Shown piece by piece: positions 53,231 to 63,475 of a DNA stretch of 64,000 bases. The stretch spans positions 62,001 through 126,000 of the forward strand of contig NZ_FQZB01000011.1 of the NCBI RefSeq assembly GCF_900141845.1. Reading direction: 5' to 3'. The position numbers and the translations under genes were made by a program. How positions within the stretch are numbered: the stretch's first letter is position 1; the number at the start of each line of letters is the position of its first letter. The notes beneath the pieces were generated by a model. That model saw only the letters and a program-made list of their open reading frames with translations. It was not told where the DNA came from and searched no databases. The DNA comes from Clostridium cavendishii DSM 21758. GTDB lineage: Bacteria; Bacillota; Clostridia; Clostridiales; Clostridiaceae.

Positions 53231-53843
53231 TTTGAATAAATCTCCTTCCTATTCTATTAATAATTATATAAATAGCTACTGAAAGTTCTATAGCAACTAA
53301 AACATCTAAAATAACATGTTGCTTTACAAATAAAGTTGATAAAATAATAAGAATTCCAATTATATTTATTATCCCCCCATATATTTTACCTAAGCTCTCT
53401 TCTTTACTTAAACTTATCATCATTATAGAAGTAGTAAATACATGAATGCTAGGAAAACAATTATATGGCAAATCATTTTTGTAAGTAAAATTTACTAGTA
53501 CAGAAAAAAAGTCATTTCCTATAATACTAGGTCTTGGAACTGTGGTTTGAAAAAATGTATATATAGTATAACAAACTAAGAGTCCCACAGATAACCCTAT
53601 AACTGCTTCATAATATGAATGTATATTGTGAAATAGTAAGTAAAAAAGCCCGAAAATTATAAATATATACCATATATCATAAGCCAATATAAATTCTTTA
53701 ATAAATGGAATTTTTTTATCATAGTCACTAACTAATACTATAACATTTCCATTTGACTTGTTAAATACTCTATACGCTAAACTTATAGCAACATATATAA
53801 GCATGAAAGATGCATGTTTTGTATAATATTTGACTTTATCCAA
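53199..53843 (-). CDS. PAP2-family membrane phosphatase, TTG start
   Basis: The 214-residue protein begins at TTG 53841-53843, with GGGAGGG 7-8 nt upstream; no nearer ATG has a site. About six membrane segments carry the PAP2 motifs TVPRPSIIGNDF, CFPSIHVFTTS and VKQHVILDVLVA. The His of PSIH and the His/Asp of HVILD are the catalytic residues. The family removes phosphate from lipid phosphates such as undecaprenyl or phosphatidate derivatives; the DIPTN-like spacing resembles inositol-phosphoceramide/PAP2_3 types. It is first in an operon with a two-component pair, so it may be regulated by or feed its sensing. Confidence 0.85.
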   Translation of the reverse strand: MDKVKYYTKHASFMLIYVAISLAYRVFNKSNGNVIVLVSDYDKKIPFIKEFILAYDIWYIFIIFGLFYLLFHNIHSYYEAVIGLSVGLLVCYTIYTFFQTTVPRPSIIGNDFFSVLVNFTYKNDLPYNCFPSIHVFTTSIMMISLSKEESLGKIYGGIINIIGILIILSTLFVKQHVILDVLVAIELSVAIYIIINRIGRRFIQNEQRDYTYSR

Positions 53844-54072
53844 CTATCTTCCCTCCCCATAAAACTATAATAATTGTTTTCAATATATTTTTTCATAATG
53901 TACTTTAATTATAGAATACAATTCTTAATTTATTAATTTATATATTCTTAATATTTTATTAAGAGTATAACTTTAACAAAGGAGAACTTTTAGATCTTTT
54001 ACTCTGCTGTAATAACCAAAGTCATCAAAAATTTTTATTATACTCATTAGCTTTTTAAAAAGAAACTTCTAT

Positions 54073-54128
54073 ATAAAAAAAAGACTATGTTAATCCTTAT
54101 TTTAACATAGTCTTCTTATTTTTTCCTT
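54073..54128 (-). terminator. GH85 gene terminator
   Basis: AAGACTATGTTAA and TTAACATAGTCTT pair around TCCTTATT, with long T-runs on both strands. The remaining bases of the 324-nt gap 53844-54167 are AT-rich and hold nothing else I can identify. Confidence 0.85.
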
Positions 54129-54167
54129 TATTTAAGTAATCTTTTGTACTTTATAATATATTTTAAC

Positions 54168-56963
54168 TTAAAAACGTATTGTTGTTGGTTTTGATATATT
54201 TCCAGCATAATCTTCTAATATAATTTCCATTGTTCCAGTATTAGATGGAAGAGTTACTTTCATATTATTTTTTCCTCTTGTTGCTTCATTTGTAGTACCT
54301 GCAAAACGTGATGTAAATTTAACAACTTTTCCATTTACCTTTACATACATCTTCCACCAATCTACTGAATCTGGAGATTGAAATATAGCATATCTTCCAC
54401 TAATACTAACTTTATTTGTGTCGTATGAATCTATAAATGTATCTTTCATTTTTCCTGTAGTTTTCATAGGCTCAGTTTTAGAACCATCATTTAAAATTGT
54501 TTTTATAGACACTTCATATTTTTCTCCTTGTTGTCTTGGAACTGAAATTTGAGTAGCCGTAGTGCCTTTATCTACCACCTTAGTAAACACTTCTTTATCA
54601 TTGTTTTCAAGAATGGACACCTGAATTTCAACAGCTTTATAATCATTCTTAGGGTTTTCCCATGAAAGGCTTAAACTACCTACACCCTTGGATTGAGTAA
54701 TTATTCCAGTCGATGATTTTTCTTCTTCAACCTTTATGTTGCTTACTTTATTCTTGAAATCATAATTTATTTTTGCAGGTTCACTCTTAGAACCATCTTT
54801 ACCAATAGCAATCAACTCAAGTGTTACATTATCTTTTTCATTTTCTAAAGACTTAATATATAATATGTTATCATAAATACTGCCTACATGTACTCTCTTG
54901 CCACTTGATAGATTTGCATATACTTCATATTTATTAACTGAATTATAATCTGCAATATCCCACTTTACTATCATCTCATCGTCAGTTAAAGCCTTATCTA
55001 CCTTAAAACCTGTAGGAGACTTTGGAGTATTATCTTTTCCATCTGTTATTTTTATTTCTCCTATATTCATTTGATAGTTATTAACTACTGTTTTTAGTGG
55101 ATTAAATGCTAGCCCAATAGTTACAATCTTTTTACCTTTATAAGCACTTAAATCTAGTTCTCTTTCTACCCATCCATCTGTTTTATCGCCAGAATTAGGT
55201 ATAGAAATATATTCCACTTTGCTTGGATTATCTTTTAATATAAGACCAACCTTCATTTCACTTCCATCAGATATAGAAGATTTATTGTATGCAATAGAAA
55301 GCTTTGATTTATCTTTTACATCTAAATCTGTTTTGTATAACCTTAAGAAATTTTCACTTTCAAGACTTCCTGCTACAACTAATGAACTTCCACCATTATA
55401 ACCACCATTTTTTTTATATTTATAAGCCTCAGTATAATATTTTTCACCATAATCAAAATCTACTTTTAATTTATTATCTTGTTTAGAGGAATCTATCCAC
55501 CATTGCCAAGTTGGAAGAATATCTTGAATATTAATATTTGACCACTCATTATCTGAACTTACCTTACCATTTGTAAAATATTGCATACCATGACCTGTAT
55601 TAAAATTAGTATAAAAAGTTGAACCTTTTATAACCGAACGCTCACTTGCAAAATCTGCAACACCAACCCAACCACTAGAATCCTTGACACCTACTTCTGG
55701 TCTACTTGCACCAGGAATATTGCCAGTTTTTAAAGGATTGCTTAAAACACCTGAAAAATACATTCTTTCTCTTTCAGCTATCATCCATTGATATTTAGAA
55801 TCTCCTTCAACACTTTTCCCCTGTATTCCTAAGTCATTATCAAGACCTCTTTGATAAAAATCACTAGGTGTAAATAACGCTACACTTCCCTTAAGATTTT
55901 TTGTACCATTTTCATAAAGTAAAGGTACATTAGCACTTGAATGCCCTCCATTAAACTTGTTTTGGTTTGCCTCAACTCCATAAAATACCTCTTTAAATTG
56001 GTCTACTCCATTAGTCTTACAATAATTAGTATTACTATCTACATAACTAGGCCATCCATAGTTTACAAACACAGAATTTTGAATACGTTTACTTTTGCCA
56101 TCGATAGAAGATTTAAGCCATTGTGCTTTACTATCATTCATTTCACTATTAGTATCATAAAATTGTGTCCATAATCCTGCCTCTGTTAACCTTGCTAAGA
56201 ATTTCTTTTGTAATTCTCTATCTTTTGGTGCCTCTTCACAATTAAAGAAATATCCATCATATCCAAAATACTTAGCCATTTCAATTAACTTTTCTGCAAC
56301 AATAAATTTACCATCTTTATCTTGAATAAATATTTCATTTATTGTTTGTCCTGCACGAAAAGCCTGATCAAAATAAATACACGCCACTGATTTCACGCCA
56401 TTTTTATGTGCTGCATTAGTGTATGCAGGGTTTGGAATATTTAATATTCCAAATTCAAAATATCTCTTTTGCCATCCATTAGGGTCTTTAAGTTCATTCT
56501 GCCAATCATATAAGTTTTCTGGTACATGTGCAGTTGTTGCTCCATGCCAAGGAGAAAAATAATCTACATACTGCCAAAAATTTAATGTATGATAACCAAA
56601 TGTATTATTATACATCATCCCATCAACAAACGCATTTCCATAATCCCCCTGCATCAGCATAACCTGAGCATCCGAATTTAAATTCGGATTTGCTTGTGTA
56701 GGCTTAAAAGCTTCATTACGTTTCTGTAATGGAATTTGTGAACGTAAAAATTGAGCATCTACATCTGTTTCAGGACTCCAATCACGAATATCCCAAACTC
56801 TGTAACCTGAGAATTTAGGCTGATTCTTTTCCCTTGCCTTTTCACCTTGCATTGGTAATGAATCGCTAGCATAACTGTTTATAGAATTCGAAAGTACTAT
56901 TGAAGTTGTCATTGTTAATGCCATAGTAATTGACATCATGTTTCTAATCTTTTTATTATTCAA
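54168..56963 (-). CDS. secreted endo-beta-N-acetylglucosaminidase, GH85
   Basis: The 931-residue protein has a signal peptide (about 1-32, ending SINSYAS). A GH85 barrel runs from about residue 50 to 400, with the catalytic Asn-x-Glu pair N241/E243 in GYDGYFFNCEEAP and HGATTAHVP, as in Endo-D and related enzymes. A galactose-binding-like beta-sandwich follows (about 500-660), then two fibronectin-III-like modules (about 665-840) and a C-terminal beta domain. GH85 enzymes cut the chitobiose core of N-glycans from glycoproteins. There is no LPXTG anchor, so it is likely released. It points to host glycoprotein use. It is monocistronic. Confidence 0.92.
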   Translation of the reverse strand: MNNKKIRNMMSITMALTMTTSIVLSNSINSYASDSLPMQGEKAREKNQPKFSGYRVWDIRDWSPETDVDAQFLRSQIPLQKRNEAFKPTQANPNLNSDAQVMLMQGDYGNAFVDGMMYNNTFGYHTLNFWQYVDYFSPWHGATTAHVPENLYDWQNELKDPNGWQKRYFEFGILNIPNPAYTNAAHKNGVKSVACIYFDQAFRAGQTINEIFIQDKDGKFIVAEKLIEMAKYFGYDGYFFNCEEAPKDRELQKKFLARLTEAGLWTQFYDTNSEMNDSKAQWLKSSIDGKSKRIQNSVFVNYGWPSYVDSNTNYCKTNGVDQFKEVFYGVEANQNKFNGGHSSANVPLLYENGTKNLKGSVALFTPSDFYQRGLDNDLGIQGKSVEGDSKYQWMIAERERMYFSGVLSNPLKTGNIPGASRPEVGVKDSSGWVGVADFASERSVIKGSTFYTNFNTGHGMQYFTNGKVSSDNEWSNINIQDILPTWQWWIDSSKQDNKLKVDFDYGEKYYTEAYKYKKNGGYNGGSSLVVAGSLESENFLRLYKTDLDVKDKSKLSIAYNKSSISDGSEMKVGLILKDNPSKVEYISIPNSGDKTDGWVERELDLSAYKGKKIVTIGLAFNPLKTVVNNYQMNIGEIKITDGKDNTPKSPTGFKVDKALTDDEMIVKWDIADYNSVNKYEVYANLSSGKRVHVGSIYDNILYIKSLENEKDNVTLELIAIGKDGSKSEPAKINYDFKNKVSNIKVEEEKSSTGIITQSKGVGSLSLSWENPKNDYKAVEIQVSILENNDKEVFTKVVDKGTTATQISVPRQQGEKYEVSIKTILNDGSKTEPMKTTGKMKDTFIDSYDTNKVSISGRYAIFQSPDSVDWWKMYVKVNGKVVKFTSRFAGTTNEATRGKNNMKVTLPSNTGTMEIILEDYAGNISKPTTIRF

Positions 56964-57328
56964 ACTTTACACTTCCCTTCTTTAACACTAATACGTATAA
57001 GCATATAAGTAAACTTCATCACAAGTAACTATGAAATAGCCCCTAGCTTTCTCTCCCCCCTTACAGAGCCTTGTACTTTTACATATAATTACACAACTTA
57101 ATTATATTTTTTCCCATAATTTATTCATAGTGGACTTTTTCTACATTCAATGTAATATTTTCATATAATACAATATACTTTCTTTTAACTTGATAAAACT
57201 TCATCATTTAAAATTATAAACTTTTATATTAATATTATTTTCTATTAGTATCATACTGCATGTCTTTATAATAAAATAATTAAATGATATAATAATTAAG
57301 GTTCATTAAAAATATGGAGGTTTTATAA
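56964..57328. other. divergent intergenic region between the GH85 gene and ddl
   Basis: 365 AT-rich bases hold the promoters of both divergent genes. A GGGAAG site serves GH85 and GGAGG serves ddl. I see no clear catabolite-response element, aptamer or palindrome. Confidence 0.5.
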
Positions 57329-58237
57329 ATGAAAATTGGAGTTTTAATGGGTGGTATTTCCTCTGAAAGAGATATATCTCTTTTAAGTGGTAAAACTATA
57401 GTAGAAAATATAGATAGACAAAAATATGATGTTGTAGAAATTGTGATAGACAAAAAAGAGGATATTATAGAAAAAGTTAAAGGAATAGATTTTGCTTTAC
57501 TTGCCCTTCATGGAAAATTTGGAGAGGATGGTACTGTTCAATCTGTTCTTCAAACATTAAATATTCCTTATTCTGGCTGTGGTCCTCTAAGTAGTGCTCT
57601 TTGCATGGATAAGGATATGACAAAAAAAATACTTCTTGCTAATAACATAAGAACAGCTAGATGGCTTAATGTTTGCTCTATATCTGAAATTGATTATAAT
57701 AGGCTAGATGAAATAGGTTATCCTGTTTTTGTAAAACCAACTAGTGGTGGTTCTTCTGTAGCAACTACTTTTGTATCAAAAAAAGAAGACATAGAAGCTG
57801 CTGTTTTAGAAGCTTTAAAATGGGATACTGAAGTTATGATTGAAGAATATATAAAAGGTGATGAAATAACTTGTCCTGTATTCGAAAATAAAATGTTCCC
57901 TGTAATAGCTATAAAACCTAAAGCTGAATTCTTTGATTTTGCTTCTAAATATGAAGAAGGTGGTTCTGCTGAGTTTATAGTAGAACTTGAAGAAAATCTA
58001 CACAAAGAAGTAGAGGCTATGGCCCTTGCCACATATAAAGCTTTAAAATGTAGTGTATATGCTAGGGTTGATATGATAGTTAAAGCTGGTGTTCCTTATA
58101 TTTTAGAAGTTAATACTCTTCCTGGTATGACTAAGAATAGTCTTATTCCTAAAAGTGCTGCTGGGCTTAATATAAACTATAGTCAATTATTAGATTTAAT
58201 AATTGAAACTTCCTTAAAATGTTCTCAAAATAAATAA
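57329..58237 (+). CDS. ddl: D-alanine--D-alanine ligase
   Basis: The 302-residue ATP-grasp ligase has MGGISSERDISLLSG at the N-terminus, HGKFGEDGTVQ, the ATP-binding VKPTSGGSSV, EEYIKGDEITCPVF and the metal-binding ARVDMIVKAGVPYILEVNTLPGMTKNS. It joins two D-alanines for peptidoglycan precursors in the cytoplasm. The length is at the short end of the family, like other clostridial Ddl. It is a lone gene; a terminator follows at 58269-58350. Confidence 0.95.
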   Translation: MKIGVLMGGISSERDISLLSGKTIVENIDRQKYDVVEIVIDKKEDIIEKVKGIDFALLALHGKFGEDGTVQSVLQTLNIPYSGCGPLSSALCMDKDMTKKILLANNIRTARWLNVCSISEIDYNRLDEIGYPVFVKPTSGGSSVATTFVSKKEDIEAAVLEALKWDTEVMIEEYIKGDEITCPVFENKMFPVIAIKPKAEFFDFASKYEEGGSAEFIVELEENLHKEVEAMALATYKALKCSVYARVDMIVKAGVPYILEVNTLPGMTKNSLIPKSAAGLNINYSQLLDLIIETSLKCSQNK

Positions 58238-58268
58238 CAAGCATATTGAATCTAACATAATCAATTAT

Positions 58269-58350
58269 AAAAAGTTGAGAATTGAAAGTTAGTTTAAAGA
58301 GTGGTTTATTTACCACTCAAATTTCTACACTCTCAATTCTCAACTTTTTT
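58269..58350. terminator. large bidirectional terminator hairpin after ddl
   Basis: AAAAAGTTGAGAATTGA pairs with TCAATTCTCAACTTTTT around an inner hairpin (GAGTGG / CCACTC). The T-run reaches the stop codon of the convergent kinase gene. Confidence 0.88.
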
Positions 58351-60664
58351 ATTTATATATATCAGAAAATTCTATATTTATTCTTTGAATATTAGCTTCT
58401 TGCCTATTTTCTAAATAAATTTCATTAATAGGTAATAATTTTTCTGGGATTGGTATTGATACAAAAAATTCTGTACCTTTATTTTTAAAACTTTCAACCC
58501 TAATATCTCCATCTTGAAGTTCTACTAATGATTTTACTAAAGCTAATCCTATACCACTACCTTCATTTTCCTTAATTACATTTTCACCAGCTTGCCTAAA
58601 TCTATCAAATATTAAATTTAATTTATCACTTGATATACCTATACCATTATCCTTTATAGATATTACAACTTTATTATTTTCTATAAATATTCTTACTAAT
58701 ATATTTCCACCAGTTTCAGTAAATTTTATGGCATTCGATAACAAATTTAATATTATCCGCTCCATTTTATCTGGATCACAATTTATAAATATTTCTTCTT
58801 CAGTAGTATCAAATATTATTTCTATACCTTTAGTCTGAGCATATGTAACTACAGACATTGTTATATCCTCTACTATTTTAACAATATCATAAGCTCCCAT
58901 ATTCATAGTTAAATATCCTGAATCTATTTTAGTTATATCTATTAAATTATTTATAAGCCTTAATAATCTATAACAATTTTGTTTTATTATATACGTATAT
59001 TTTTTATAATGCCCATCTCTATTATTAATATCTGTTTTCATATACAAATCCATAGCTTGAATTCCTGAAAATATAACATTAACAGGTGTTTTTAACTCGT
59101 GTGAAACATTAACAAACATTTCATTTCTAAGCTTTTCATCTATTAACCTATCCTCTTCAGCATTACATTCTCTAGCTAAAAGTACTACATATTGTACTTC
59201 CCCATTATTCTTTACTGGATTCATAGTATAATTAAATCTTATCTTTTTATTCTTTTTATAAACATTACATCCTGATACTCTTTTTACTTTTTGTTTTACT
59301 ACAATATCTATATCTTCTAAAACCCTTTTAAAATCTTTCTCATCAACATTGTGTGTTATTGGTACATATTTATAAAACTCCATAGTTCCACCAAAAGTAT
59401 CTAAATAAGATTTAGATACATACTTTATTCTTCCTTCAATATCTAATATACATATTATATCCGTAATTCCATCTTTGAGAATATTAAATATTTTTTCTGT
59501 ATATACATAACCTTTTCTACTTTCTATAAGTTCACTTACATCTTTTAATAAAAATCCATAACCATCATTATCATTAATTTTATAAATAGACGCTTTAAAA
59601 CTTTTATTATTTTTTGGTATTATATCTACATCCCCTTGCCAAACACCATATCTTTCTACAACTTTCAAATTACTATTTAATACCTTTCGAATTCCCATTT
59701 CAGTTATTATACTTTTAATTTCCTTTAATCCATCTTTATAATTTTCATCTATGAATTTTTTAAAGCTACTATTTATATAAACTATATCTTTATTTTTATC
59801 AAATATTATAATATATCCATTTACCTTATTAGCTAAATCCTCAAATTTCTTCAAATCATTTTCCATCTTTTCGCATTCATATTTAGTAGCATTCATTTCA
59901 ATTCCACTTTTTATAATATAAATTAAAAATGCTATTATTGGAACGATACTTATCATTATTTGAAATATATTGGCTATTAATATATCACTACCCTCTTTTC
60001 CTAAAGAAAATATAAAATATAATTTTCGTGATAACCTCATAGTCAATACAACTAGAAATGCTATTAAAAAAATGTCTTCATGTTTCATAGCTTCATCAAA
60101 TAAAAAATATAAAGCTACTATACTTATGACCACATTTGTCAACGTTATAGCTATAATATTTATCGTTGAATTTTGAAGTATAAATTTAAAACTAATATTC
60201 ATATCTACAAAATACAATAAAACAGAAAAAATACTTGTTATCAGATACATTAACCAAATTCTTTTAAATTTCCTTCTCGATGTATATAGTAAAATTATAA
60301 TTAGAACTGAAAAAGTACTTACTATATTATTAGAATCACACATATAAAGAATATGATTAGAATTTCTTTCAAAATCATTAGTAAAATAATTAGTAAGCAA
60401 CTTACAAATACATAATATAAATGTTATTACATAATTAAGCCCTAAAGCTAATATACAATTTTCTTTTTTATGATACAAATAGTAAACCGTAATTATACCA
60501 ATTGATACTCCACCAAATATAAGCTCACATAAATTTTTACTAATAAAAAATGCCCTTGGTATACTAAAAGTTTTGTCTATTAATATAGGCATAAGTGATA
60601 TTGAAAATATTAACATATACATTAGTAAACTCTTTGTCTTATTTCTTTCATTTATAATATTCAT
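58349..60664 (-). CDS. orphan membrane PAS histidine kinase (tandem copy 1)
   Basis: The 771-residue kinase has about eight N-terminal membrane segments (to about residue 260, MASE-like but not assigned), and two PAS-like regions (about 285-380 and 400-500). HisKA follows with His522 in MFVNVSHELKTPVNVIFSG, then HATPase with GSGIGLALVKSLVELQDGDI. It ends in QRINIEFSDIY, almost the same ending as its neighbour. It lies 13 bp after 60678-63065 in the same direction, so they form an operon. No response regulator adjoins. Confidence 0.9.
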   Translation of the reverse strand: MNIINERNKTKSLLMYMLIFSISLMPILIDKTFSIPRAFFISKNLCELIFGGVSIGIITVYYLYHKKENCILALGLNYVITFILCICKLLTNYFTNDFERNSNHILYMCDSNNIVSTFSVLIIILLYTSRRKFKRIWLMYLITSIFSVLLYFVDMNISFKFILQNSTINIIAITLTNVVISIVALYFLFDEAMKHEDIFLIAFLVVLTMRLSRKLYFIFSLGKEGSDILIANIFQIMISIVPIIAFLIYIIKSGIEMNATKYECEKMENDLKKFEDLANKVNGYIIIFDKNKDIVYINSSFKKFIDENYKDGLKEIKSIITEMGIRKVLNSNLKVVERYGVWQGDVDIIPKNNKSFKASIYKINDNDGYGFLLKDVSELIESRKGYVYTEKIFNILKDGITDIICILDIEGRIKYVSKSYLDTFGGTMEFYKYVPITHNVDEKDFKRVLEDIDIVVKQKVKRVSGCNVYKKNKKIRFNYTMNPVKNNGEVQYVVLLARECNAEEDRLIDEKLRNEMFVNVSHELKTPVNVIFSGIQAMDLYMKTDINNRDGHYKKYTYIIKQNCYRLLRLINNLIDITKIDSGYLTMNMGAYDIVKIVEDITMSVVTYAQTKGIEIIFDTTEEEIFINCDPDKMERIILNLLSNAIKFTETGGNILVRIFIENNKVVISIKDNGIGISSDKLNLIFDRFRQAGENVIKENEGSGIGLALVKSLVELQDGDIRVESFKNKGTEFFVSIPIPEKLLPINEIYLENRQEANIQRINIEFSDIYK

Positions 60665-60677
60665 AGTTTAATTCTCC

Positions 60678-63065
60678 TTAATAAAGCTCATAAATATCAG
60701 AAAATTCTACTGAAATCCTGTCTATATTAGGTTTATATAATTCATAATTAACATTTTCATCATCTGTTTCTTCTGTTATTATATCTGGTAGAAGTATAGT
60801 AATCTTGGTACCATTAGGTCTTTCTTCATCTAAATATATTTTCCCATTATGAAGTTCAACTAATGATTTAACCAATGCAAGTCCTATTCCACTACCTTCT
60901 TGTCCTCTTTTTAAAGATTTATCAGCTTGGACAAATCTTTCAAAAACAGTTTTTCGTTTATCTATTGGTATTCCTTTACCATTATCGGTTACATTTATCT
61001 CTACAAAACCTTTTTTATAGCTTATATTAACATATATTTTTCCACCAATATCTGTAAACTTAATTGAATTTGACAATAAGTTCAATATTATTCTTTCTAT
61101 TTTATCTGGATCACATTTTATAATTCTCTCTTCGAATTCAGTATCAAAAATCATTTCTATATTTTTAACTTCAACATAAGGAATTACTGATAATGTTATA
61201 TCTTCAACAATCTTTACAATATCATAATTTCCAAAATCAAATTTCATGAAGCCAGAATCTATTTTTGTTATATCTATCAAATTATTAACAAGCCTTAACA
61301 TTCTAAAACAGTTCTGTTTAATGGTCTTCTCATATTTATCATAATATTCACTTAATGAATCCTTACTACCTTTATGATAATCTAAAAGCTGAATACATGA
61401 ATAAATTATGTTAATCGGAGTCCTTAACTCATGAGATAAATTAGCAAAAAACTCTCCTCTTATTTTTTCATATTCTTTAGCTTCATTTACTTCTACTTTA
61501 AGCTTCTCCATTTCATTTCTATAACTTATGTCCCTAGAAATTATAACCTTACCTATTATTGTACCATCTTCCCTCTTAAGTAAATTACTAACAGATTCTA
61601 CCCATACATACTTCCCACTTTTGGTTCGAATTCTATGTTCTGTTATAACAGTATCATTATCTTCATAATCCCCCAAAACCTTTCTTACACTTGTTACATC
61701 TAAAGGATGTACTAAAGAAAACCAGTTATAACCTATAAGCTCTGTATAATCATAGCCGAGTATTTTAGTAATAGACGGACTCAAATACTGTATTTTCCCT
61801 ATTTTGTCAGTACTTGATATCAAATCCTTTATATTTGAATTTATTGTTCTCATTTTTTCTTCACTTATTTTTAATTTGTTAGATATTATATGTTCTTTTG
61901 AAATATTTCTATACATAATGCAATATTTTTTATTATTTTTCTCATCCTCTATGCACTGAACATTGGCATTTATAAATTGTATTTTTTCCCAATTAAATTC
62001 TATAACATCACTCCAAAAACAGCTTTTTTGCAATGAATTTTTTATATTACTTAACAACTCTTCATTTTTTACATACTTTCTAAAATCAATATTTTTTATT
62101 GGAATATCCTTTAAATCTATATTAAAATCTTTTCTTGCTATCTTATTAGCATAAATCAAATCTTTATTAGTATAAATTACCACGCCATTATCTCTATTAT
62201 CTTCTGTTAAAGAATAGAAAGTTTTCAACTCTTTCTCTAACTTCTCATTTTTAAATATTTTAAATGTTAAATCAAAACCCAATCCTATAAGAGGCAATAC
62301 AAATGCCAAAAAATAAAATATAGTTCCTATGAATATTAAAATAGTATTTTGTGGAGTGGCAACAAATCCATATATACTTTTTATTAAAATTAAAGAAACA
62401 CTATTAATTATTAAAGAATATATTATTTGGTTTTTTGTAAGTCCGATATAAAAAAGTAATATACAAGCTACTACGTATAATATAAAAATCAAAACACAAA
62501 AAGTAAGCTTCACTTGTTCTGATACTTGATTAAACGTTGGAATTAACAATTCTATCTCCAAAAGACTTGTTATTACTACTGTAACTGTAACTAAGAATAT
62601 TATTATTTTTCTATGTACTTTTTTAATTTTTATATTTTTTTCGCTCACATAGCATGCAATTATTAATAAAATTCCTCTTAAAATTGTATTTAATATAAAC
62701 GGTTCTCTTAATCCACTTCTATTTATTAATTGAATAAATTCTTCTTCCTTTACAACAAAAAAATATAAATGAATAATATTCTCTATAAACAAACAGTAAT
62801 AAAATATTGCTATCAAAAATATTCCTGTCTCTTTAGAACCATAATAATATATTCCAAGTGTAATAGTAGTTAAAAATACCATAAAACAGTTTATATTTCT
62901 TATAGTACTTATTATATTTCTATCTATCTTTAAATTAATCTCGTTCAATTTAATCAATGCCAAAACCGAGCAAATAAAAAATGTAATTCCTATTACTAAT
63001 ATGTTTTTTAAATATTTTTTTATAATTTGTTCTTGATCTAAATTATCAATAATATTCTCTATCAT
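60678..63065 (-). CDS. orphan membrane PAS histidine kinase (tandem copy 2)
   Basis: The 795-residue kinase has about eight membrane segments (to about residue 270) and a degenerate PAS region (about 285-390). A canonical PAS/PAC follows (TDKIGKIQYLSPSITKILGY ... TEHRIRTKSGKYVWVESV; about 415-520). HisKA has His545 in FFANLSHELRTPINIIYSC, and HATPase has GSGIGLALVKSLVELHNGKI. It ends in DRISVEFSDIYELY. Its HisKA/HATPase half is closely similar to the next gene while the membrane halves differ more, which suggests a duplication with divergent sensing. No response regulator is nearby. Confidence 0.9.
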   Translation of the reverse strand: MIENIIDNLDQEQIIKKYLKNILVIGITFFICSVLALIKLNEINLKIDRNIISTIRNINCFMVFLTTITLGIYYYGSKETGIFLIAIFYYCLFIENIIHLYFFVVKEEEFIQLINRSGLREPFILNTILRGILLIIACYVSEKNIKIKKVHRKIIIFLVTVTVVITSLLEIELLIPTFNQVSEQVKLTFCVLIFILYVVACILLFYIGLTKNQIIYSLIINSVSLILIKSIYGFVATPQNTILIFIGTIFYFLAFVLPLIGLGFDLTFKIFKNEKLEKELKTFYSLTEDNRDNGVVIYTNKDLIYANKIARKDFNIDLKDIPIKNIDFRKYVKNEELLSNIKNSLQKSCFWSDVIEFNWEKIQFINANVQCIEDEKNNKKYCIMYRNISKEHIISNKLKISEEKMRTINSNIKDLISSTDKIGKIQYLSPSITKILGYDYTELIGYNWFSLVHPLDVTSVRKVLGDYEDNDTVITEHRIRTKSGKYVWVESVSNLLKREDGTIIGKVIISRDISYRNEMEKLKVEVNEAKEYEKIRGEFFANLSHELRTPINIIYSCIQLLDYHKGSKDSLSEYYDKYEKTIKQNCFRMLRLVNNLIDITKIDSGFMKFDFGNYDIVKIVEDITLSVIPYVEVKNIEMIFDTEFEERIIKCDPDKIERIILNLLSNSIKFTDIGGKIYVNISYKKGFVEINVTDNGKGIPIDKRKTVFERFVQADKSLKRGQEGSGIGLALVKSLVELHNGKIYLDEERPNGTKITILLPDIITEETDDENVNYELYKPNIDRISVEFSDIYELY

Positions 63066-63475
63066 AAATCATCACCTTTTCAGCCTAAATGTCATCCATT
63101 ATTATATTGTACTATTTTTTTACATTTATTTGTTTAATAAATTATCGCAATTTTTGCAATTAGTTTTTAACTTAATCTTAACTTTCATTGATTAATTAAA
63201 TTAAATTTATATTTTCATATTTCTCTCTTAAATATTTAGTAGTTTAAAATCGTTTTATGTTTTTTTAGGTAAAAAAATAACTTATAAAAAACTACCTTAT
63301 ATAAACCTTTTTATTCCAGAAACAAGCCAAAATTGGTTAAAATTTTATACATATTAGTATTAAATTTACTTATATGATTAAAAATACCTTTTTGGTTCCC
63401 TTGACCAAATATAAAAATATGCATAAAATATAGAGAGTGTATTGATAATCATTTTCCATTGGAAAGGAGGATTTT
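63066..63475. other. divergent intergenic region before the EamA transporter
   Basis: 410 AT-rich bases. I see a promoter and overlapping inverted repeat at 63392-63429 for the rightward gene, and nothing else clear. Confidence 0.5.
63401..63429 (+). promoter_or_regulatory. promoter of the EamA transporter, with inverted repeat over the -35
   Basis: TTGACC (63401-63406) and TAAAAT (63424-63429) are 17 nt apart. TTTGGT (63392-63397) and ACCAAA (63404-63409) form an inverted repeat over the -35, a possible operator. Confidence 0.6.

Noticed and set aside
54168..58237. Vancomycin-resistance cluster (ddl, VanW-like, VanR/VanS-like genes within 11 kb)
   Set aside because: There is no vanH, vanX or D-lactate/D-serine-type ligase. 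The ligase reads as ordinary Ddl and the genes are in separate transcription units.
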